A DNA stretch of 42,906 nt, taken from NCBI GenBank assembly GCA_944321365.1, contig CALULA010000004.1, positions 1 to 42,906 of the forward strand, written 5' to 3'. The position numbers were made by a program, and so were the translations under genes. How positions within the stretch are numbered: the stretch's first letter is position 1; every line of letters begins with the position of its first letter. The notes under the pieces are model-generated. The model made no database searches, had not been told where the DNA came from, and saw nothing but the letters and a program-made list of their open reading frames with translations. Origin of the DNA: an uncultured Paraprevotella sp. GTDB taxonomy: Bacteria; Bacteroidota; Bacteroidia; Bacteroidales; Bacteroidaceae. Shown here in pieces: positions 17,970 to 26,759 of the stretch.

Positions 17970-18614
17970 TCAGCGGTTCTGGCGGAGGTAGCGGATGAAA
18001 GCATTGCTGATGCATCTTGCCAGCCGTTTTTGGCCTTTACGTGATTTGATGAACTTCTCTTCTTGCCGGTTGGAGATGAATCCCACTTCCGTCAGCACGG
18101 CCGGCATGCGGGTCTGGCGCAACACGGCAAAGTTGGCCGTTTTCACTCCACGGCTTTTCCTTCCGCCATGTCGGGCGTATTCTTGTTCTATGTAGCGGGC
18201 CAGTTGCTCGCTGCGGCTGCCGCGTGCCGAGGGATGGATGAAGGTTTCCGTGCCTTCGGCCCATCCGCGTGCCGAATTGGAGTGAATGGAAATGAACATG
18301 TCGGCCCGGTAGAAGTTGGCCATGCCCGCCCGGTCGTCCAGTGAAATGAATTCGTCGTCCGGGCGTGTCTGTATCACTGCCACTCCTTTACAGTTTTTTC
18401 GGATGAGTTTGCATACGCGTTTGGCTACGTTCAGATTGATGTCTTTTTCCAGTGAGCGGCGTCCGGCTGCTCCCTGGTCGTTTCCGCCATGCCCTGCATC
18501 TACAACGAGGACGAAAGAACTGTTCTGCAGGGAGCGCGACGAACGGCATCCGGACAGCGTCAGCAACAGGCTGAACAGTAGCAGACCGATGGTGTAACGG
18601 TAGAATTTACACAT
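17970..18614 (-). CDS. N-acetylmuramoyl-L-alanine amidase, lipoprotein
   Basis: A 214-residue Amidase_3 (AmiC-type) zinc enzyme that cuts the bond between N-acetylmuramic acid and the stem peptide. Zinc ligands H42 (DAGHGG), E56 (RRSLEKD) and H111 (SIHSNS) and catalytic E176 (TEVGFIS) are all present. The N-terminus is a lipoprotein signal ending LTLSGC, with C23 as the lipidated residue, so it is probably anchored facing the periplasm. ATG 18614 is the start; it lies inside the end of the upstream gene (ATGTGTAA, 8-nt overlap), so translation of the two is coupled. No cell-wall binding or autoinhibitory domain is present. Confidence 0.93.
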   Translation of the reverse strand: MCKFYRYTIGLLLFSLLLTLSGCRSSRSLQNSSFVLVVDAGHGGNDQGAAGRRSLEKDINLNVAKRVCKLIRKNCKGVAVIQTRPDDEFISLDDRAGMANFYRADMFISIHSNSARGWAEGTETFIHPSARGSRSEQLARYIEQEYARHGGRKSRGVKTANFAVLRQTRMPAVLTEVGFISNRQEEKFIKSRKGQKRLARCISNAFIRYLRQNR

Positions 18615-21411
18615 GGCCTTGTGAGTTTGTAGCTTGACTGTCTGTTGCATGTTCTCCTGCGGCCAGCTTTTGCAGTCCGGCCTCGTGTGCGTCGAGCTGT
18701 GCCTGACATCCGGCTATTTTTACAAGTATGTTGTTTTGTTCGCTTTCCAGTCGGGCGATTTCGGTGTTCAGCGCGGCGGTCCGGTCTTCTTTGTCTTGTC
18801 CTTGCGAGAGGGCGTTCACCTGATGGGCTGCTATGGCCACCCGTGCTTCCTCCACCCGTGCTTCTGCCAGCATGTTGTTGAGTGTCAGGGCGCGTAGCTC
18901 TTTCCGTAGAGCGTTCCAGTCCGTCGTTTCGTTGAATGTTTGTTCCAGCTCTGAGAATTGTACGGGTGAATGGTCCGCATTATATTTTCTGATCCAGATG
19001 TCCAGATCAGAACGTTCCTTGGCTATGTCGGCTTCTATGAGCTGTATGGTCTCGGCGGTACTCTTGCTGCAGCCTTTTGTCTGTTCGGCCAGTGCGTGTG
19101 CTTCGTAAGCTTTGTCGGCAGTTTCCTCCTTTATGACTTCCAGCCTGATGATGTTGGAATATAGCGTTTTGCTATAGGCATCCACATCGCTGTCGCGGAA
19201 CAGTTTGTGCAGTTGTTCGTCGGCCTGATCGCGATATTCAGACATTTGTCCTATTTTGTTTGCTATGTCGTCGAGTTGTTTGTTCAGCGATTGCATGTAT
19301 CCGGCATTCATTTCTCTGCAGGCTTGCAGGCGGGCGTATTCTTGCCGCGTTTCGTTCATCTCCTCTTTCAGGGTGCACCAGTGCTCCTTTTGCTGTTGGA
19401 TGTAGACGCGCAGAGTCTCTGCATTTTCCGTCCATACTTTATACCAGTTGGAAATAGCCATCATACTGTCGATTTCCTCGTACATTTCGCTGAAGTTTCC
19501 GTTGTTGCGTGTGAGTGCTCTTTGCAGTTGTTCCACGCGGTAGGCCAGCACCTGGCAGCTCGTGTTTACCTCGTTCACCCGGATGGCAAGGTCGTTCTTC
19601 TCCTGTTCTTTTTGCGAGATCTTTTTGTTGAGACTGTTGATGCACGACTGGTGGTAATTAAATCTGTCCAGCTCTTTTTGGGCTTCTTCTGCATCCAGAC
19701 CGGTTTTTTCCGAGAGTTGCTGTAACATGATGCGCCGTCCTTCGAAATTCGTGCTGGCTGAGCAGTCCTTGAACGAACGGTCCAGGGGGATGAACGTATT
19801 CCAGTGTTCCACGTTGTCTTTCAGTATCTGCTTGTATGTTTCCAATGCCTGATAGCCCATTTCGATGCGTCCTTCCTCCATGCCCTGCTCCTGTCGCAAC
19901 TCGGTCAGACGTGTCTGTTTGTGTTTCAGTTCGGTTGAAGCCTGTTCAAACTCCCTTTTGATTTCTCCTATCAGTTTGCTTTGTTCCAACAGCGTGTCAG
20001 AATGGTAGGGATGATGTGTGGCGCCACATACACTGCAGCTGACCCCTTCCTGCAAATCTTTGCGCAGTTGCATGATATCTTGGCTCTTGCTCAAGGTATA
20101 GGCGTATTTCAGTTCTTCACATTGTGTCAGCAATCCTTTGGTTTCTGTTTCTGTCTGTGTGATTTCCGCTTTCAGGGCATCATTGTGATGCTTCATCCTC
20201 ATGATTTCCTGATTCTTTTCATCTACGCGGGCATATCCCTCCGCAATCTGTTTCCAGAGTTGTGCCGCGTGGGTGAGCATTTCGCGGCGGCTTTTCAGGT
20301 CCATGGCTCGTTGCTGCAGGCTGTAGCTGTTCATGCCCAGAATGCTTTTCAGATGCACTTGCAACTCGCTTTGCAGACTGTTGATTTGTGCTTCCGTATC
20401 TTGGGATGCCGCGAAGAGCCGGTTCAGTTTCTCGTCTTGTTCATGCTGTTGTTTCAAGGTGCGTTCCAAGGCGGCCTGCACCTGTTCTTTTCGTTTCTTC
20501 AATGATTGCAGGAAAGCCAGTTTGGTCAGGATGACGTCGCCTACTTCCAGCATCCGTTGTTGTGACGCCAGATTTTGCTGTAACTGTTGCTGCTTTTCGC
20601 TCTTTTCCGTCACTTTTTTCAGCGCGTCGGCGAGTTCTGTATCTGTGTCCTGCGTGCTTGTCAGCTGTTCGGCTATGTGGTCTTTGTAGCTGTTCAGCTC
20701 GCGGATGTCGGTCGTATAGGCTTGCAACAGGGCTTGCAGCCGATAGCCTTCTGCCAGTGAGGGCAGAGTCAGCTTCAGGGCGTTCCATCCCTCTTGTCGT
20801 TTCTTTTTACTGGCTTCGGCTTGTTTTTCTGCAGCTTTGTCGGCGTCTTGCGCCTCGCTCATGCGTACCGCCTGTTCGGTTTGCACATCCCGCAATTGCT
20901 GCAAGAGCTTTTCTTTGCTCCTGATGCTTTCATAATTTCCTCGCACCGCATCGAAAGCCTCAAAGCGTTCCAGCTCGCGCAGGTCCTGCAGCCGGGCGTT
21001 GTATTTTTTGTTGCTTTCAAAAAAGGCTTGTCTGAACTTCTCCAGCGTGCTGTTGAGCTGCTGATATTTGTGCAGCCATTCTTTCTGGCTCTGCAGCCCG
21101 TCCAGGGTCTGTGTGATGTTGGTCAGTTTGGTTTTGTAGAACCTCATGCTCTCTTGGATGCGTTTCAGTTCGTTTGCGTCGAGCACTTGTTCGCCCGCTT
21201 TTTGCCGTTTGGCTTCTGTTTGTGCCACATGTCGGAACAGACGTGTCACTTCTTCCGGCATGTCTGTGCCGAAATGTCCGGCAAACCATTGCCGGGCTTC
21301 TTCTTCGGCTGTCAGGTGGTTGCTTTCTGTGGGGGGCGTGACCGGGGCGAAAGAATTTTCTGCGACCGGTTGCCGCTTCTCTTCGGGGGCGGATTTGCGA
21401 AAAAACTTCAT
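18607..21411 (-). CDS. Large coiled-coil protein with an SbcC/Rad50-type zinc hook but no ATPase head
   Basis: A 934-residue, almost wholly alpha-helical protein rich in Glu, Gln, Lys and Leu, with heptad-like coiled coil from about residue 80 to the end. At its centre (C459-S-V-C462, followed by [10 protein letters not shown]) stands a C-x-x-C-G-x-x-x-H-P motif like the zinc hook at the tip of SbcC and Rad50. In those proteins the hook sits between two coiled-coil arms that end in ATPase halves. Here the N-terminus has no Walker A loop and the C-terminus no LSGGE signature or Walker B; the last 25 residues are an Ala/Ser/Thr/Gly-rich tail. It is therefore a headless relative or an independent hook-bearing scaffold. 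ATG 21411 is chosen; the 72 upstream codons overlap the promoter and run against hisS. It overlaps the amidase start by 8 nt. No function can be assigned. Confidence 0.75.
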   Translation of the reverse strand: MKFFRKSAPEEKRQPVAENSFAPVTPPTESNHLTAEEEARQWFAGHFGTDMPEEVTRLFRHVAQTEAKRQKAGEQVLDANELKRIQESMRFYKTKLTNITQTLDGLQSQKEWLHKYQQLNSTLEKFRQAFFESNKKYNARLQDLRELERFEAFDAVRGNYESIRSKEKLLQQLRDVQTEQAVRMSEAQDADKAAEKQAEASKKKRQEGWNALKLTLPSLAEGYRLQALLQAYTTDIRELNSYKDHIAEQLTSTQDTDTELADALKKVTEKSEKQQQLQQNLASQQRMLEVGDVILTKLAFLQSLKKRKEQVQAALERTLKQQHEQDEKLNRLFAASQDTEAQINSLQSELQVHLKSILGMNSYSLQQRAMDLKSRREMLTHAAQLWKQIAEGYARVDEKNQEIMRMKHHNDALKAEITQTETETKGLLTQCEELKYAYTLSKSQDIMQLRKDLQEGVSCSVCGATHHPYHSDTLLEQSKLIGEIKREFEQASTELKHKQTRLTELRQEQGMEEGRIEMGYQALETYKQILKDNVEHWNTFIPLDRSFKDCSASTNFEGRRIMLQQLSEKTGLDAEEAQKELDRFNYHQSCINSLNKKISQKEQEKNDLAIRVNEVNTSCQVLAYRVEQLQRALTRNNGNFSEMYEEIDSMMAISNWYKVWTENAETLRVYIQQQKEHWCTLKEEMNETRQEYARLQACREMNAGYMQSLNKQLDDIANKIGQMSEYRDQADEQLHKLFRDSDVDAYSKTLYSNIIRLEVIKEETADKAYEAHALAEQTKGCSKSTAETIQLIEADIAKERSDLDIWIRKYNADHSPVQFSELEQTFNETTDWNALRKELRALTLNNMLAEARVEEARVAIAAHQVNALSQGQDKEDRTAALNTEIARLESEQNNILVKIAGCQAQLDAHEAGLQKLAAGEHATDSQATNSQGHV

Positions 21412-21437
21412 GCGTTCAGATGCTTCTAAATCTGGTG

Positions 21438-21445
21438 CAAAGTTA
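21438..21445 (-). promoter_or_regulatory. -7 promoter element of the zinc-hook protein gene
   Basis: TAACTTTG on the minus strand matches TAnnTTTG, 26 nt upstream of the chosen ATG. This supports ATG 21411 over the upstream extension. No convincing -33 element. Confidence 0.6.
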
Positions 21446-21522
21446 GAAATAAAAAAGGTTTCAGACAGCATCTTGCTCATATTATCTCGGTGTGTAATGG
21501 CTGCCGATACGAAAAAAAGATG

Positions 21523-21530
21523 TAAATTTG
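21523..21530 (+). promoter_or_regulatory. -7 promoter element of hisS
   Basis: TAAATTTG matches TAnnTTTG, 29 nt upstream of the hisS ATG; -33 is weak. It is divergent from the promoter of the zinc-hook gene, the two -7 elements about 80 bp apart. Confidence 0.6.
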
Positions 21531-21559
21531 CGGTCAGAATCATTAAAAAAACGAATAAT

Positions 21560-22927
21560 ATGGCTACGAAACCCGGCATTCCGAAAGGAACGCGCGACTT
21601 TTCGCCCGTGGAGATGGCGAAGCGCAATTATATATTCGACACCATTCGGAGCGTATATGCTCTGTATGGATTCCAGCAGATTGAGACGCCTGCCATGGAA
21701 AACCTTTCTACGCTGATGGGGAAATATGGTGAGGAAGGGGACAAGCTGCTTTTCAAGATTCTGAATTCCGGCAATTTCCTCTCCGGTGTTTCTCAGGAAG
21801 AATTCAGCGAGGAGAATACGAACAGACTGGCGGCACGGCTTTGTGAGAAAGGTTTGCGTTATGACCTGACCGTGCCTTTTGCCCGCTATGTGGTGCAGCA
21901 TCGCGACGAACTGACCCTGCCTTTCAAGCGTTATCAGATTCAGCCGGTATGGCGGGCCGACAGACCGCAGAAAGGCCGCTACCGGGAGTTTTACCAGTGT
22001 GATGCGGACGTGGTGGGAAGTGACTCACTGCTGAACGAGGTGGAGCTGATGCAGATTGTGGATACGGTGTTCACGCGTTTTGGCATAAGGGTGTGCATCA
22101 AGCTCAATAACCGCAAGGTGCTGACGGGTATCGCCGAGATGATAGGAGCGGCAGACAAGATTGTGGACATCACTGTGGCCATCGACAAGCTGGACAAGAT
22201 AGGACTGGACAATGTGAATGCCGAACTGCTGGCCGATGGAATCAGCCAGGAGGCGGTAGACCGCTTGCAACCCATTATCAACCTGAGCGGAACGAACCAG
22301 GAGAAACTGGCCGTGATGCGGCAGGTACTTGCGGAGAGCGAGACGGGGCTGAAAGGCATTGATGAATGTGAGTTCGTGCTCGACACGCTCTCCACTCTCG
22401 GATTGCGGAATGAGGTGGAGCTGGATCTGACGTTGGCCCGCGGGCTGAACTATTACACCGGCTGTATCTTCGAGGTGAAGGCTCTCGACGTGAAAATCGG
22501 AAGCATTACCGGCGGCGGGCGTTACGACAATCTGACCGGCATTTTCGGCATGCCGGGATTGAGCGGCGTGGGCATCTCTTTCGGAGCCGACCGCATCTTC
22601 GATGTGCTGAATCAGCTCGACCTTTATCCGCAGGAGACGGTTGCAGGGACCGAACTGCTTTTCGTGAATTTCGGTAAGACCGAGGCGGCTTATTGTCTGC
22701 CGCTGATGGCGCAGGCGCGTCAGGCCGGTGTGCGGTGTGAGATTTATCCGGACAGTGCGAAGATGAAGAAACAGATGGCTTATGCCAACGCTAAGGCGGT
22801 TCCTTTCGTTGCGATAGCCGGAGAAAACGAGATGAATGAGGGGAAAATCACACTGAAGAACATGGCTACGGGCGAACAGTCGCTCCTGACGGCGGATGAG
22901 ATGATAAATATTATTAAAAAACGCTGA
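21560..22927 (+). CDS. hisS: Histidyl-tRNA synthetase
   Basis: Class II aminoacyl-tRNA synthetase charging tRNA-His. It has [18 protein letters not shown] near the N-terminus, motif 2 ([19 protein letters not shown]), the histidine-binding [10 protein letters not shown], motif 3 region [12 protein letters not shown], and a C-terminal anticodon-binding domain from about residue 360. The start is ATG 21560 ([10 protein letters not shown]...), giving 455 residues; the frame is open further upstream but without family sequence and across its own promoter. Single gene closed by a terminator. Confidence 0.96.
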   Translation: MATKPGIPKGTRDFSPVEMAKRNYIFDTIRSVYALYGFQQIETPAMENLSTLMGKYGEEGDKLLFKILNSGNFLSGVSQEEFSEENTNRLAARLCEKGLRYDLTVPFARYVVQHRDELTLPFKRYQIQPVWRADRPQKGRYREFYQCDADVVGSDSLLNEVELMQIVDTVFTRFGIRVCIKLNNRKVLTGIAEMIGAADKIVDITVAIDKLDKIGLDNVNAELLADGISQEAVDRLQPIINLSGTNQEKLAVMRQVLAESETGLKGIDECEFVLDTLSTLGLRNEVELDLTLARGLNYYTGCIFEVKALDVKIGSITGGGRYDNLTGIFGMPGLSGVGISFGADRIFDVLNQLDLYPQETVAGTELLFVNFGKTEAAYCLPLMAQARQAGVRCEIYPDSAKMKKQMAYANAKAVPFVAIAGENEMNEGKITLKNMATGEQSLLTADEMINIIKKR

Positions 22928-22942
22928 TCTGCACAACGCATT

Positions 22943-22991
22943 ACGGCCTTTGTCGCTAACTTTATGAACAGGCGGCAAAGGCCGTTTTTTT
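22943..22991 (+). terminator. Terminator of hisS
   Basis: 14-bp stem (22943-22956 with 22972-22985, one G-T pair), 15-nt loop and a run of seven T (22985-22991), 16 nt after the hisS stop. Confidence 0.9.
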
Positions 22992-23015
22992 ATCACTTTA
23001 AAGCAGGAGGTGCAG

Positions 23016-23453
23016 ATGAGAATGAAGTTTCCCGTATTGTGGGCTTTCCTGTCGGTTGTCCCGGTGATGTCCGAGGCCCAGGACGCTCCCGCCTTCAAGG
23101 CCGACAGTTTCAGTGTGGCGGTCAATTACATGATGCCGGTGTCCTATCCGGCCCGGCTGCTTTCCTATGGCTATGTGGTCGGGCTGCGCAATGACTCCGC
23201 TTTTGTCTGTCTTCCTTATATGGGGCGTGTCTATCAGCCCGCATTGAATGATGAGGGCCTGCGTTTCGCCCTGCCCGCTGCGGACATCGTGACCCGCCGG
23301 ACGAAAAAAGGGGAGACGAGGGTGGCGTTCACCGTCCGCAAGCCTCCGATTGTCTATAAGTTTACAGTGACAGCCTATGCCGACCGGCGGGCAGATGTTA
23401 TCCTTATACCCAGCAATGCGCAAAGTATATCTTATTCCGGCGATTGGGAATGA
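23016..23453 (+). CDS. DUF4251-like secreted protein
   Basis: A 145-residue protein with a signal peptide ending about SEAQ-DAP and a compact beta-rich remainder: VCLPYMGRVYQP, VAFTVRKPPIVYKFTVTAYADRRADVILIPSNAQSISYSG. This is the pattern I associate with the Bacteroidetes domain DUF4251, of unknown function and usually periplasmic or a lipoprotein. Here no lipobox cysteine is seen. A strong Shine-Dalgarno AGGAGG at 23005-23010 lies 5 nt before ATG 23016, which is unusual in this phylum and decides the start; ATG 23022 is an alternative. It follows the hisS terminator without a clear TAnnTTTG promoter. Confidence 0.75.
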   Translation: MRMKFPVLWAFLSVVPVMSEAQDAPAFKADSFSVAVNYMMPVSYPARLLSYGYVVGLRNDSAFVCLPYMGRVYQPALNDEGLRFALPAADIVTRRTKKGETRVAFTVRKPPIVYKFTVTAYADRRADVILIPSNAQSISYSGDWE

Positions 23454-23467
23454 AACTGCGTCTTTGG

Positions 23468-23484
23468 GCTGACATTCTGTCAGC
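23468..23484. promoter_or_regulatory. Inverted repeat TGACA-N3-TGTCA, copy 1
   Basis: Perfect 7-3-7 dyad GCTGACA-TTC-TGTCAGC just after the DUF4251-like gene. A nearly identical core occurs at 23972-23984, and similar TGNCA-N3-TGNCA sites lie upstream of groES. It has no T tract, so it is not a standard terminator. Confidence 0.45.
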
Positions 23485-23742
23485 TTAAAAGCGTTTTTCA
23501 GGAATAAGAAACGTTTGTTTGAGCATGGAAACAGGAAGCGGTGCAGTATGATTATACATGGATTGCCGCATATATGCATGACTTTTCTGCATATATGCGG
23601 TTTTTTGTGCGCATGAATGGTCGCGGCATTGCGGAAAGACGTGAGCGTTTGTGCGCAAAAAACGTTCGGAATGTCCGCACGGACGGCGGACGGGATGCGC
23701 AAAGGCGGTTTGTGTGGTGCGCCTTGAGCCGTTTTTCCAGCT
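23479..23742. repeat. 22-bp phased palindrome array C (longest)
   Basis: Twelve consecutive 22-bp segments fit one register from 23479; the clearest run from 23523 to 23720. Junctions include GTGC|GCAT (23611), TTGC|GGAA (23633), GTGC|GCAA (23655), GTCC|GCAC (23677) and ATGC|GCAA (23699). Interiors differ strongly, so this is not a recent tandem duplication. Short open frames across it have no family features. It occupies the first part of the 627-bp gap between the DUF4251-like and AlkD-like genes; the remainder (23743-24080) shows only degenerate traces. Confidence 0.75.
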
Positions 23743-23971
23743 GGTTGCTCCTTCTGTGTATTCCTCCGGGCGGATGCAGGATGTCAGCGAAGGCCGGTTT
23801 TTGCTGACGCACATCCGGAACTTGTGCCGCACAATGCGGCCGCATCTTGTCGCCTGTTCTGATTCCGGGCGTTTTCCTTGTCATTTTGCCAGACGGCGGA
23901 TGCGCGAGAATCGCTTCTTTACAGGCGGGAGTACCGATGGCCGTAAATGACGCAGTCTCATGGGCGCAGAT

Positions 23972-23984
23972 TGACATTCTGTCA
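23972..23984. promoter_or_regulatory. Inverted repeat TGACA-N3-TGTCA, copy 2
   Basis: TGACATTCTGTCA, identical in its 13-bp core to the copy at 23468-23484, on the other side of the array-bearing gap and about 100 bp upstream of the next promoter. Confidence 0.4.
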
Positions 23985-24080
23985 CTTTGCCCGATGGGCT
24001 GCCGCAGAGTCTGTGTCCGGTGCCCGGTGCGGGACAGGCTGCTCTGTCTGCAGACGGTCCGCTGCATTTCCCGGCCTTGT

Positions 24081-24112
24081 ATTGGGCATTTCGGGATATT
24101 TGATTAATTTTG
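24081..24112 (+). promoter_or_regulatory. Promoter of the AlkD-like gene
   Basis: ATTG (24081-24084), one base from TTTG, is 20 bp from TAATTTTG (24105-24112). This fits the Bacteroidetes consensus and would give a leader of about 10 nt. Confidence 0.65.
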
Positions 24113-24128
24113 CCCGGACGAAACGGAC

Positions 24129-24857
24129 ATGGAAATGAGAACAGAGACTGCATTTGAAATCAATCAGGCCGTTAAGGACTTCCTGATGCTCCACGCCGAT
24201 GCCCGCTATGCGGCTTTCTCGTCTTCGCTTGTGCCCGGAGCGCGCCGCATCGTGGGAGTGCGTCTGCCCGTCTTGCGGGCTTTGGCTAAAGATATAGCCG
24301 GGGGCGACTGGCGGACTTATCTGTCCGTGGCTTTGGATGACACGATGGAGGAAACCATGCTGCAGGGATTTGTGACCGGACTGGCCCGCATGCCTTTGGC
24401 GGAACGTCTGGAGCGTGTGTCGGCTTATGTGCGCAAGATAGACAATTGGTCGTTGTGCGATTCTCCCGTCACGGGCTTCAAGTTTGCCCGCAGGCATAGG
24501 GACGAGGTGTGGGCGTTTCTTCAACCTTATTTATATGGCGGGCAGGAATTCGGCCAGCGTTTCGGGGCAGTCATGCTGCTGGCTCATTTCGTGACCGACG
24601 GTTATGTGGACCGTGTGCTGGACGCCTGTGTCCGTATGTGCCCGACCGCTTTTTATGCCAGGATGGCGGTGGCCTGGGCCGTTTCGGTCTGTTTTGCCAA
24701 ATATCCGGAGCAGACGCGGCCGGTGCTGGCCGGTGGCGGATTGGACGATGAGACACAGCAGATGGCGATACGTAAGATAGTGGATTCGCTGCGTGTGACA
24801 GCGGAGGATAAACAGTGGGTGCGTACGCTTCGTCGGACGGCTGTCCGGACGCGATAG
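24129..24857 (+). CDS. AlkD-like DNA alkylation repair family protein
   Basis: A 242-residue HEAT-like solenoid of the PF08713 family. Typical landmarks are VPGARRIVGVRLPVLRALAKDI near residue 37, EETMLQGFVTGLA, and VRKIDNWSLCDSPV, which contain residues conserved in AlkD-type glycosylases (the IDNWS.CD segment). The likely role is excision of alkylated bases or binding of alkylated DNA. It is closer to the family pattern than the 200-residue relative at 11216-11818. ATG 24129 is supported by the promoter position; ATG 24135 is possible. The nuclease gene follows after 30 nt. Confidence 0.82.
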   Translation: MEMRTETAFEINQAVKDFLMLHADARYAAFSSSLVPGARRIVGVRLPVLRALAKDIAGGDWRTYLSVALDDTMEETMLQGFVTGLARMPLAERLERVSAYVRKIDNWSLCDSPVTGFKFARRHRDEVWAFLQPYLYGGQEFGQRFGAVMLLAHFVTDGYVDRVLDACVRMCPTAFYARMAVAWAVSVCFAKYPEQTRPVLAGGGLDDETQQMAIRKIVDSLRVTAEDKQWVRTLRRTAVRTR

Positions 24858-24887
24858 CGTGCAGATGTATGACAAAATGAGCAGAAG

Positions 24888-25742
24888 ATGAAACTGAAAG
24901 TGATTGTGGGCGGTCTGCTGGCCGCCGCCGTGATGCTGGGCGGAGGCTATGACCGCTTGCGGACTTATGCGGAACGTTGGTGGAATGGCACGGCCGCGCA
25001 GGAATGGGTGGCCGGGCAGTTGCGTGAGGCTAAACAGCCTGTTGCGGTGCCGGCGGACGATGTGGGATTGCCCCGTCTGACCAAGGAGAGAAGCAGTCAG
25101 GTGATTCGGCACATCGGCTATGCGGTGTCCTATAATGCCGAGACCAAGATACCGAACTGGGTGGCCTGGACGCTGACGCCCGACCGTTTTGAAGATGTGG
25201 TGAGCCGTTACGACAAGTTCCTTCCGGATCCGGAGGTGCCCGACCCTGTGACCACGGAGGACTATGTGCGCTCAGGATATGACCGCGGACACATGTGCCC
25301 GGCGGCAGACAACAAGTGGGACGAGGAGGCCATGCGCGAAAGCTTTTATCTGACCAACGTCTGTCCGCAACATCACAATCTGAACCGCGGCGACTGGAAG
25401 GAACTGGAAGATGCCTGCCGCGACTGGACATTGAAGTACGGGAAACTCTTCGTGGTGGCCGGTCCGATTCTCTACCGTCAGGAACATAAGCGCATCGGCG
25501 ACAGCCGCGTAGTAGTTCCGGAGGCTTTCTATAAGGTGGTGCTCTGTCCCGACCCCTGCAAGGCCATAGGCTTTATATATAAGAACACATCAGGCAACCG
25601 CAAGCTGGACGCCTATACCAATTCTGTGGACGAGGTGGAGCGCATCACGGGCATCGACTTCTTTGCCGGTCTGCCGGACAGCCTGGAGAATGCAGTAGAG
25701 GCAACGTACGACTTGGACGAATGGCAGATGCCCGAACAGTGA
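24888..25742 (+). CDS. Exported DNA/RNA non-specific endonuclease (NUC1 family)
   Basis: A 284-residue beta-beta-alpha-metal nuclease. The active-site motif DRGH (residues 132-135, general base H135) sits in SGYDRGHMCPAAD, and the metal-binding Asn lies in the helix QHHNLNRGDW (161-170). Such enzymes, like Serratia nuclease and EndoG, cut DNA and RNA without sequence preference. The N-terminus has a hydrophobic segment (VIVGGLLAAAVMLGG) that is either a signal peptide or a membrane anchor, so the enzyme acts outside the cytoplasm. No immunity gene is seen. It ends 1 nt before the stop of the convergent membrane-protein gene. Confidence 0.9.
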   Translation: MKLKVIVGGLLAAAVMLGGGYDRLRTYAERWWNGTAAQEWVAGQLREAKQPVAVPADDVGLPRLTKERSSQVIRHIGYAVSYNAETKIPNWVAWTLTPDRFEDVVSRYDKFLPDPEVPDPVTTEDYVRSGYDRGHMCPAADNKWDEEAMRESFYLTNVCPQHHNLNRGDWKELEDACRDWTLKYGKLFVVAGPILYRQEHKRIGDSRVVVPEAFYKVVLCPDPCKAIGFIYKNTSGNRKLDAYTNSVDEVERITGIDFFAGLPDSLENAVEATYDLDEWQMPEQ

Positions 25743-25743
25743 G

Positions 25744-26625
25744 TCAGACCGAAGGAGTGTGCGATTTCAGACTGCGGTGCCTTTCGCGTACCAGCAGGAT
25801 GAACTGTTGGAACAGGAACAGCACCCAGAACATGCAGAAAAAGCAAACGCCGGAGATGGCATTGTCTATACCGAGCGGCGCGAACGGTATGGCGCAGAAC
25901 GAATAGAGCAGACAGTAAGCCAGCAGCTTGTGTTCGCGTGAAATGCGCCAAAGTCTTTTGCGCTTTCTGCGCGATGAGAGGAAATAGATGGTGAGCAGTG
26001 TGGCAAAGATGAACACTTTGTTGTTCCATAGCTGGATGAACCCGCTGGCGGTCTGGGCGGAAAGGGTGTTCAGGTCGTTCCACGACTCCGCCCGCCAGTA
26101 AGCCGATTGCGCAAGCGTGAGCGTGGTTCCGATGGCAAACCCGATGACCATAGGCCAGCAGGCCAGGCGGAACAGCCGGTCGCGCTGCAGGTAAGACAGC
26201 GTGAGGAAGCCCGCGCACAGCGGAATGGTGACGCTGTCGTGCGTATAGCTGCAGAAGATTCCCATCAAAAGCATCAGGAAATAGCCGTACTTGAAATTCT
26301 TGTTGGATATGCGGTTGTATTGCGAGATGAAGAAAGGCACGATGCAGGTGGAGGCCAGTTCCATGACGGCGGTCTCGTCGCGGTTGAAAAACTGTTGCGA
26401 ACCGGGATAGAACAGCAGGATGAACGAGGCCGTGCAAAGGATGCCTGTCACGCTGTTTGTGGACCCGGCAATGTGGCCGGTCAGGAAAACCAGCAGCGTG
26501 AAGAGCAATGCCGACACCGGATTGATGAGTTCCGGCTGCCAGATGTAGCCTCCTGTTTTGGGGAGAAGACTCAACAGGAGCAGCATCATGAGGAATACGG
26601 CAAGATAGGTAAGTCGCAGTCGCAT
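25744..26625 (-). CDS. Polytopic membrane protein of unknown function (DUF6056-like)
   Basis: A 293-residue integral membrane protein with about 8-9 hydrophobic spans from residue 4 to 280 and a short basic tail. A polar loop DETAVMELASTCIVPFF and a mid-protein CSYTHDSVTIPL stand out. The layout resembles Bacteroidetes DUF6056-type proteins related in topology to glucosyltransferase-like membrane proteins, but I am not certain of the family. I chose ATG 26625 because a TAnnTTTG element lies just upstream (26642-26649); ATG 26664 is upstream of that element. Convergent with the nuclease gene, divergent from groES. Confidence 0.65.
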   Translation of the reverse strand: MRLRLTYLAVFLMMLLLLSLLPKTGGYIWQPELINPVSALLFTLLVFLTGHIAGSTNSVTGILCTASFILLFYPGSQQFFNRDETAVMELASTCIVPFFISQYNRISNKNFKYGYFLMLLMGIFCSYTHDSVTIPLCAGFLTLSYLQRDRLFRLACWPMVIGFAIGTTLTLAQSAYWRAESWNDLNTLSAQTASGFIQLWNNKVFIFATLLTIYFLSSRRKRKRLWRISREHKLLAYCLLYSFCAIPFAPLGIDNAISGVCFFCMFWVLFLFQQFILLVRERHRSLKSHTPSV

Positions 26626-26641
26626 GCTTTTGAACTTTTTG

Positions 26642-26649
26642 CAAAAGTA
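26642..26649 (-). promoter_or_regulatory. -7 promoter element of the membrane-protein gene
   Basis: TACTTTTG on the minus strand matches TAnnTTTG. With a start near 26635 the leader would be about 10 nt. No clear -33 element. Confidence 0.5.
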
Positions 26650-26759
26650 CATAATAAAATTCATTTTTGAGTGTTTTCCGCTGGTTGATGTTACAGAAAA
26701 GGGCTGACAGCAGGCTGACAGGAAGTCTGCCGCGGAAGTATATGCGGGACACAAACTTC

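Noticed and set aside
21412..21627. N-terminal extension of the zinc-hook protein with a membrane segment
   Set aside because: It overlaps the gene's own -7 element and the hisS start region; the hydrophobic stretch is antisense to the hisS 5' end.
23479..23742. CRISPR array
   Set aside because: The period is 22 bp with only about 8 conserved bases at junctions, no 25-40 bp identical repeats, no spacers of CRISPR length and no cas genes.
23552..24067. 171-codon minus-strand frame in the gap after the DUF4251-like gene
   Set aside because: It crosses the 22-bp repeat array, shows no family features or biased codon use, and has no ribosome site or promoter.
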